Origin: Cryptococcus deneoformans JEC21
Taxonomy: Eukaryota; Basidiomycota; Tremellomycetes; Tremellales; Cryptococcaceae
NCBI RefSeq assembly: GCF_000091045.1
Contig: NC_006685.1
Location: 1,418,201-1,482,200, forward strand
DNA length: 64,000 bases
Direction: 5' to 3'
Positions 57,497 through 64,000 of the stretch are shown here, in pieces. A program made the translations under genes and the position numbers. The notes under the pieces were generated by a model, which saw only the letters and a program-made list of their open reading frames with translations, had not been told where the DNA came from and did no database searches. Each line of letters begins with the position of its first letter. Within the stretch, counting starts at the first letter, position 1.

Positions 57497-59209
57497 TTAT
57501 ATAAATGTTCCGATGGGGCATGGTGTCCATTCTTGAGGTGTCAATCGACGCCAGCCAGGTAATGATGCTGACTCTATGACTGGCGCAGCATTTGCATCGT
57601 TGATCTGGGCTGGTGCAGACTAACGATAAAATAGTCAGTTTTAATTTTTTAACAAACGAAACTCAACATACGCGACCTTCAACTTCGACCAATCGCTTCT
57701 CCATTGCCTGAAGGCGGCTTTCAATGACATCAACTTCCATATCGCTATCTGTTAAATTATCGCGAGCATCCGTCTTTGACAGAACGATAAGATCATTTGC
57801 GATGTCCCGGAGAGACTCGTCAAGCTCGGCCAAACACTTATGTAACCGTGTTAAACTGCATAAGATGTTAGCCTTAATCATTGTTTACCATGTCCTTGAT
57901 GATACTCACATAGGATCGTCGTATTTGTGCAGTAACGTGAGAGCCAGCCTTCGGTAAATGGCTTTCTTCTCTTCTTGTGTCAATTTCAACGCGCTCTCTG
58001 ATGAACTGTTTCCCCAAAAATAGATTAACCACACTGCCAAACCCCATCGATAAGACTCGCTTTCTCCAGATGTATCTTTCTCATCTTCATTCAACGAGAT
58101 CAACTCCTCCGAGGGATTAAACCCTTGAGGCTCTTGAGAAAGAATAGGGCTTGTAGATGGGTTGAGAAGAATATCAAGGATTTGGACAGATAATGTTGAG
58201 GACAGGTCTGGCATGGTAGTGTCGGACAAATGGGTTAAGAGAGGTTCCCAAATCTTGAGAGATGGAGGTGGGGGAGAAACTGCCTTCTGCGACGCCCGTT
58301 TTCTATAGAAAGTCAGCATCGGAGATCGGATATTGAAGAGAGCCCAAATACCTTTTAGCAAGAGGCACTAGGCTGCCTACTTCCACTAAACCTCTGACAA
58401 TGCCGCTCGCTCCAGCAACCTCTCCTTCTAATTCTTTTCTGACCTTCTTCATCTCAATCGCGCTTTCGTCCTCCTCTCTTACTTCTTTATCTCTCAATCT
58501 GTTTTTCGCGATTTTTTTCCACTTTTTCAAGAGGCCATCTATTCGCTTCGCAGTTGCCTGCTGTCTTTCTAAAACTGCCGGTGGTGGTGAGCCATATGAG
58601 GACGTTACGAGTGGGACGAATGAGTTTTGATGCAAATATACGATACATTGCGTCACAGCTTGATGCAGTAATGGTAGAGGGGGAAGATCCTCGTGGGTTG
58701 CTCGATGTCGAAGGGCGATCAAAGAAGGAGGAAGACCGAGGGTGGCTGCAAGATGAGATATGGGACGGGCATACGAACCTGTTTTCCATGGATAGATTAG
58801 CCGTAGGACACCTCGTATAAGGATTTCAGGACGCACCAGTCTGTAGAGGGTCGACCATCCCATTTACAAATCGTACAATTGCCATACCCATCATCATTCT
58901 CATCCTCTGCGACTCTTCGGCTCCTCGAGGCGGGGGATAAGGTAAGAGTTCCGCAGCAACCAGAGAATGAAGAAGATGTATGAAAGAAGGACATGATGGT
59001 GATGAAATGTATATGCTCATCTGTGAATCACTGTCAGCGGACTTGTTCGATGGGACATGAGAGAGAGGGTCTCCGCGAAATACATAAACACCTACTCTTG
59101 CTAAACCTCGTCGTCTGCTCTCAAGATCCGCGGCAGGCGAGAAGAGCATGTCATAAAGCTCTGTTAGCTCTGTTTGAGAGGTCCAGGGAACTCGTCTGGG
59201 TGTTTTCAT
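57497..59209 (-). CDS. LAS1: Las1 pre-rRNA endoribonuclease
   Basis: Las1 cuts the ITS2 spacer of pre-rRNA in the nucleolus together with Grc3. The ATG at 59209 gives MKTPRRVPWTSQTELTELYD, the conserved start. MAIVRFVNGMVDPLQ leads to SYARPISHLAATLGLPPSLI. The HEPN nuclease motif is ALRHRATHEDLPPLPLL (R-H-x3-H). A basic helical stretch (LLKKWKKIAKNRLRDKE) and a long C-terminal region follow, and the last exon closes with LPGWRRLTPQEW and PCPIGTFI-stop, the usual Las1 end (W-x-P-C-P-I-G). About six exons with 50-60 nt introns. The stop at 57497 is only 180 nt from the converging RING gene. Confidence 0.92.
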
Positions 59210-59766
59210 GATAATCCTGCCAAGTGTTGTTGAGTTTCTGAAGGATAGAAAGTGAACAAATGACGAAGAACCAGATGTGCCACCATCAGATCACTCATGA
59301 AGCGAAAAAAACCGAAGTCGATAGTGGAGGTCTGCTGTGAGTGTAACGGACGTAGATCGGGACACTTGGCAACAGGATTCCAATCTGTGCCTGGAAACTT
59401 TATAACTGCTTGAACGTCTTAGAATCTCAGCCACTCGCTGAAGAGTTTTGCTTCTGATGCGATAATGGAGCAAGTAACACAGTTTGTAATCTCCTGGAAG
59501 GGATTGAAAGCTCACATTCCGAACAAATTGCATGGAAAAGTGCATTCAGACAGCATTTTAACACAATCACTCCGCCAAATAACGACATACAAAATTGTTC
59601 GTCAACTTGGGAATGTTTTGTTAACTTCCTACATATATTATTGTAGTGAATATGGTACAAAAATATACAAATGCGAAATAAACCACGAGGACTGCAACGA
59701 TGGCAATGACAAATGAATTGATTAACTAACTACTACCTTTTTGTTTTCCGAGGGGTGTAGTCGATG
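59210..59766. other. Intergenic region between LAS1 and SPE1
   Basis: This is the LAS1 promoter side and the ornithine decarboxylase 3' side. Short frames occur but none is convincing. Confidence 0.5.
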
Positions 59767-61521
59767 TCATCTGAGAGAAGTCGCAGCAAAAGAGTCGAGA
59801 ATCGCTCGCACCATTCGAGCGTCCTCAGTGTTACCACCAGTCGTCCAGAGAACGGGAGACCTGTCAAAACTACAAGTGTGACTAATCAATACAAGAACGT
59901 TTTGAGATGAAAGCCAGCAGTGGCTTACCCATTGAAGGTGCTGGCTGCGCACAAAGTGTACGCCCCCATCTCACCCCATCCAATCCAATCTCCGACATCC
60001 ATTCCCTTGGGAAGATCAACCAATTGCCTCACACAATCAATTGAGTCGCAGGTAGGCCCCCAGACACTGACTTTTTCGACATCCTTGTAGCCCATTTGCA
60101 CGGGAAGATCGACCTCGAGTTGGACATTGGGAGGAGGAGGGAAGGGTGGGGCTGCAATTGCAAGCTTGTGGCCAATAGTAAGAGGATGAGGGTGCACAAT
60201 TTGGTGGTCGAACATGATGCAGTTAAAAGACCCATATACACCATCGTTGATGTAGTCTATTAGATGTGGTCAGTTAAACCGAAAATACATTTCGCTTCTT
60301 TGATAGTAACACCTACACATCACATCGGCACTTTTAGTATCCTCCTGAGTGGCCGCCTGCACTTGCTGACTGGCTTCAGCCTTGGGAGCTCGACGAGACG
60401 CAATAATAGAAGTAGCCAAAGTGAAAGCTTGTTCACATTATTAGCATTACAATTTCCCTTTCTTGTGATCACAGCTCACCGCTCGACACCAAAAATCGAC
60501 CAGGCTCAGCAATAATCCTAACCCCACTGTCTTCTGGGAAATAAAGGTCAAAACTGTCCTTCAAAACCTGAGTCATCTCCGCGAAAGTCTCCCTTTCGAA
60601 ACCACCTCCGATATCAAGCAAATCGAAATTGTACCCAGCTTCCTTACCCATGTCAAAAACTTTCCGGGCCCTCCAGACTGCATCGGCAAACTGCATAGGA
60701 TCTTTACAGCCGCTGCCCACATGGAAAGAAACGCCGACGACGTTCAAACCAAGCTGACGAGCAACCTTGAGAAGACCAGGGCAACTATCAACAGGAGCGC
60801 CAAACTTTAAGCCAAGGCGGCAAAGCGACTTGGAGTCATCTGTAAGCATACGAAGGACAAGCTTGGCGTTGGGGCAAATGCGCTTGACCTTGTAGAGCTC
60901 GTCGACGTTGTCGAAAGTCATCATGCTCACTCCACGCTGAGCAGCGGTGCGAATGAAAGAAGCCGGCTTGCAAGGGTTGGCGAAGATAATCCTGTCCCCG
61001 GAAGGAGCGCTAGGGAGCGAAAGAACCTGGTTGATTTCAGATGAAGATGCGCAGTCGAAAGAAGTACCCATGAGCGAAAGCAGATGCAAGACGGCAGGCG
61101 AAGGGTTACATTTGACCGCATAGAAAATCTCCACACGAGACCCAATCGGGGATGCGCGCCACATTTGCACGGCTTGGTAAACGGCGCTCAAATCGGCAGC
61201 AAAGAAAGCCGACTCGTCGATGTCGACACCGGTGCTGGCAGCGATAGTCTGTTGAACCAGTTGGTGAACCGGGATATCAACAACGGGCGCAAGCGCGGGA
61301 TGCTCTTCATCGTTGGAGATGATGCTGTGAGTAGTGGTGGCCGGAGGGGTCGGAAGCGCGACTTCGGGGACGTAAGGAATTTGTGTTGCAGGGTCGAGTG
61401 TTTTAATCAGATTCGAAACAGTGGAGCGAGACTGAAGAGTTTGTTGCTCGGCCCATGATGACTGTCGAGTAGAAACAGGAGCAGCCGGAGCCATGTAGTC
61501 TTGAATGATGGTGCTAGACAT
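59767..61521 (-). CDS. SPE1: Ornithine decarboxylase
   Basis: This PLP enzyme converts ornithine to putrescine, the entry to polyamines. The ATG at 61521 starts MSSTIIQDYMAPAAPVS. A fungal N-terminal extension precedes the barrel domain. The PLP lysine is in IFYAVKCNPSPAVL, followed by FDCASSSEINQVL, IIFANPCKPASFIR, VSFHVGSGCKDP, LLDIGGGFER and IIAEPGRFLV. The C-terminal domain has DYINDGVYGSFNCIMFDHQ and the catalytic cysteine in VWGPTCDSIDCV, then DWIGWGEMGAYTLCAASTFNG. Four exons end at 59767. An insert after PGRFLVSS (ASRRAPKAEASQQVQAATQE) is lineage-specific. A likely 5' UTR intron lies at 61593-61749 (GTGAGT donor, TTAACAG acceptor). Confidence 0.96.
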
Positions 61522-63793
61522 TGCGTTGGCGATGGGGTGCGGCGAAACGAGGGGATGGCGGTAGTCCGTCGTCCCGAGGATATCTATGCCACCTGTTAAT
61601 ATCTACCGTCAGCTTCGCGAAACTGGTTAACTTCTTCAATTTCCCCCATGTCCCCTTCTTTCGCTCTCACTTTTCTCTAGCTGTATCCTCCCTCCGCCAC
61701 CACCAATCAATGCCCTCGGATTTGGATGCGCGGAATTTGAGTTACTCACAGTCAGGGAGCGGCGTGTCGGGGTCACACGTGCTACGCGAGAGAGGGATGG
61801 GTACGACGGCTTAAGGTTGAATGCCTTTTGAGAGACCAAGCAAGGAAAACCTACAGTCGGAAGGTGAGAGAAAGAATGCGGCTGTGATTTGTTGTTGGAT
61901 CTCCCCCGCCAGCCCCGGCGGAAGCAAATATTCCAATTCGATGACCGCCCAACAGCATCGAATTGCGAATTGCAGTATCGTATTTTGTCGGTGTTATTTT
62001 TTCATTTCGTGTGGCACTTTGACTTCCGACACTACGCGGTCATCACGAACAAGATACCCTACCCTTATTACCTAGCTGCTACCACCCCAAAAACCTATGT
62101 AGCTACAAATGTATGACGACGATGAATGGAGACGACGAAGTGCACGTCAGGCGGATGTCGCCTTCGTTATTAATTCATGCGTGAAGGGTGGTGATGGGCA
62201 TGATGATGGGATACATAAATATAAATAGTCGCGGACTACTTAACAGCGCAGCGCTAAATAACTTTTATACATGGGCAGTAGTATAGTCAGTAGTGGATAT
62301 TGCTGTTGGGTCCATTGATGCTATTCTGTGGAGAGAGGAACTAAGCTGCGCAAACAATGGGATCTTTAAACCTCTTGTTTTTCACCCTGTTGAGCGTCAG
62401 AAGAGAGATTAGAAATGACGGAGGACAGAGGAGGAGAGAATAAGAGCCGGCAACAACCAGTTTGTAGCTTATTAATAACTCATGCACAACAAGCAGTAGC
62501 CAGGAATCAGATGACTAATGACCAATGATACGCGATATGCACTACTATTGCAATATGATGAAATGACAGGAGATTTTAGGGCAAACTCAATGCAAGGATT
62601 GGACGCCAGTAGCCTTCTTAGTCAAGATGCACATCGGGGGGGTTTGAGAAGATGGAAAGTCCAGCATTTGTTTCATCGTCCTGCCTTGTACATGCAACCA
62701 GTCGATTGTAGAGTGGTGCGAATGATGTTTGTCTTTCAGTGAGTCATCATTACTTGTGATATGTGGCGTATGTACCATTATTTCAAGAGAACAGGGAGGA
62801 GAGAAGAGATTGATGAGTGGATAATCTGTTCCACATCCGCCATCCTTTCTGGTTACTCCGGCTACACTACAACTGTCCAACCCCTACATCCACTTACAAT
62901 ACAGTACCACTTGCTAATCATAGATATCAGGTATCGATTAGAGACTTTATCGATTATCATAATCTGGTAGCCTAACTGTGTGTTGTGTTGTGTGCCTTTT
63001 AGAAAAGGCGCTAAAATGCTTTTAATCACTGTTCGGAGCATCATTCTCCGACATCCGATCGACTACGGGTAAACTAAAAGCAGAAAGTGCTGGAAGATCC
63101 GGAAGGTACCACCACGATACAAGGTACATGCAACCATACGTTATTGCTCGTGGATGTGTTAAGAGGATGAGGACCGACTGACAACAGATTAGAGAGAAGA
63201 CCGATTGAAGTTGCACAGTGATGCTACAAGCATGATGATAGTTGACAGGTCCAGTGCCGGACCGTGGTTCCTGTACTTTGTGAACCGAAAAGTGTAACAA
63301 CCTTTCATTTGTTTTTCGGTGAACAAAAGAGGTACGTGGCCTGCCTGCGTGTGAATCACTGCATCTTCCGTCCCAGTATTGTTTTTCTTGTGTTACGCAG
63401 ATACACCAACTGTCAACTGTTCAAGTCTATGTTCATGATTCACGGAGGGTTTATGGGGTACATGTGTGCTGGAACAGTTGTGCACAGGTTTGGTAAAGTA
63501 ATGCATCACAGTAGTAACAGGTGGTGGTCTGAGGTCATCCGTTGGACGGCCGGAAGGCGAACGCGACGACGTGTGTTGCGTTCGCCCTCCGCTCCCACCG
63601 GTCACCGTTTATTTTACGGTTCATTCTAATCTTTGGTTTGCCTGTTCTGAATCCGCTGCCCCAAATCAAAAAAAATCTTGAAATGCCTGGACTTTGAAGG
63701 GTTTTTAACTACAATTTAAAAGCTTATTTGTTAAATTCAGACCAGGGAGATGGGAGGTTATTGCTCTCTTAGACTACTGCGACTACTTCACTT
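61522..63793. other. 2.3-kb region with no supported gene
   Basis: The left 300 nt are the spliced 5' leader and promoter of SPE1. The rest is moderately AT-rich, with only short, unconvincing frames on both strands and no repeat that I can define. A non-coding RNA gene or a gene of very short exons could be hidden here. Confidence 0.4.
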
Positions 63794-64000
63794 TTAATCG
63801 ATGAAGAAAAAAGAGGTTTTACTACCGAGAGAGCAGGAAAGGGGCGAAGGCTGAGAGATGAGATGCGAATCATCCGTTTGATATTCCTCTGGAGTGACGT
63901 CACAGGGTACTCACCTGTTGCAGTTCGGCACGGGGCAGGGCGAGCGAGACGCCAGGACCGGTGTCATTCGAGACTATGGAAGATGGGCCTTGGTCGTCAC
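63794..64000 (-). CDS. C-terminal part of an unidentified gene (5' end outside window)
   Basis: From the right edge the minus strand is open in one frame only (GPSSIVSNDTGPGVSLALPR, then AELQQ) to a GTGAGT donor at 63914. A 64-nt intron leads to a CAG acceptor, and an exon from 63850 reads PSPLSCSLGSKTSFFFID to the TAA at 63794. The piece is too short and low in complexity to identify. If the intron is not used the frame would end differently. Confidence 0.45.

Noticed and set aside
63264..63629. + strand frame of 121 codons
   Set aside because: It starts with GTG, not ATG, and reads like random sequence with a terminal Arg-rich stretch.
1..64000. Search for CRISPR arrays, rRNA, bacterial operons or plasmid genes
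   Set aside because: None found; intron-rich eukaryotic genes run from end to end.

Overview
The window is eukaryotic and almost certainly from a basidiomycete yeast of the Tremellales. Cryptococcus (neoformans/gattii group or a close relative) is my best guess. Most genes are broken by many very short introns (about 45-70 nt, GTRNGT donors, CTNAC/CTRAY branch points close to the acceptor). Intergenic spaces are short, products match a yeast-like free-living fungus, and the only clear transposon is a decayed Ty3/gypsy element. The genus is inference; no rRNA or diagnostic marker is present.

Layout. 0-8 kb: the 3' end of a GABA transaminase, ADE4 (purine step 1, start codon split by an intron), a nuclear-type PrxQ peroxiredoxin, a 1.8-kb inverted-repeat locus with a possible membrane-protein gene, and SWP1 (oligosaccharyltransferase). 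8.6-18 kb: the K+ transporter TRK1, a gypsy fragment with an internal integrase deletion, an orphan coding stretch, and an alpha-arrestin. 18.7-26 kb: ADE12 and a POS5-like NAD(H) kinase (divergent), then a secreted GH16 beta-glucanase. 26-38 kb is the least ordinary part. It holds an AT-rich repeat cluster, a doubtful AT-hook gene, a 53-bp tandem repeat, HIS2, an aprataxin with an MGNC start, small hypotheticals and two tandem cysteine-rich secreted paralogues.

38-52 kb: pantothenate kinase, a PI-specific phospholipase C, indoleamine 2,3-dioxygenase (BNA2), a DUF1275 membrane protein, folylpolyglutamate synthase and GPI18. 52-64 kb: a hypothetical protein, IMP1 (mitochondrial inner-membrane peptidase), a protein with two RING-like zinc sites, LAS1 (rRNA processing endonuclease), ornithine decarboxylase, a long apparently gene-poor gap, and the 3' end of one more gene.

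The genes are mostly unrelated housekeeping functions, as is normal for a fungal chromosome arm. Loose themes are purine synthesis (ADE4, ADE12), ER glycosylation and GPI anchoring (SWP1, GPI18), NAD/NADP supply (BNA2, POS5-like kinase) and cell wall or secreted proteins (GH16, the cysteine-rich pair). I found no CRISPR array, rRNA or convincing tRNA. The most unusual structures are the inverted repeat at 4.5-6.2 kb, the repeat cluster at 26.0-26.3 kb, the split ADE4 start codon and the tiny leading exons of ADE12.
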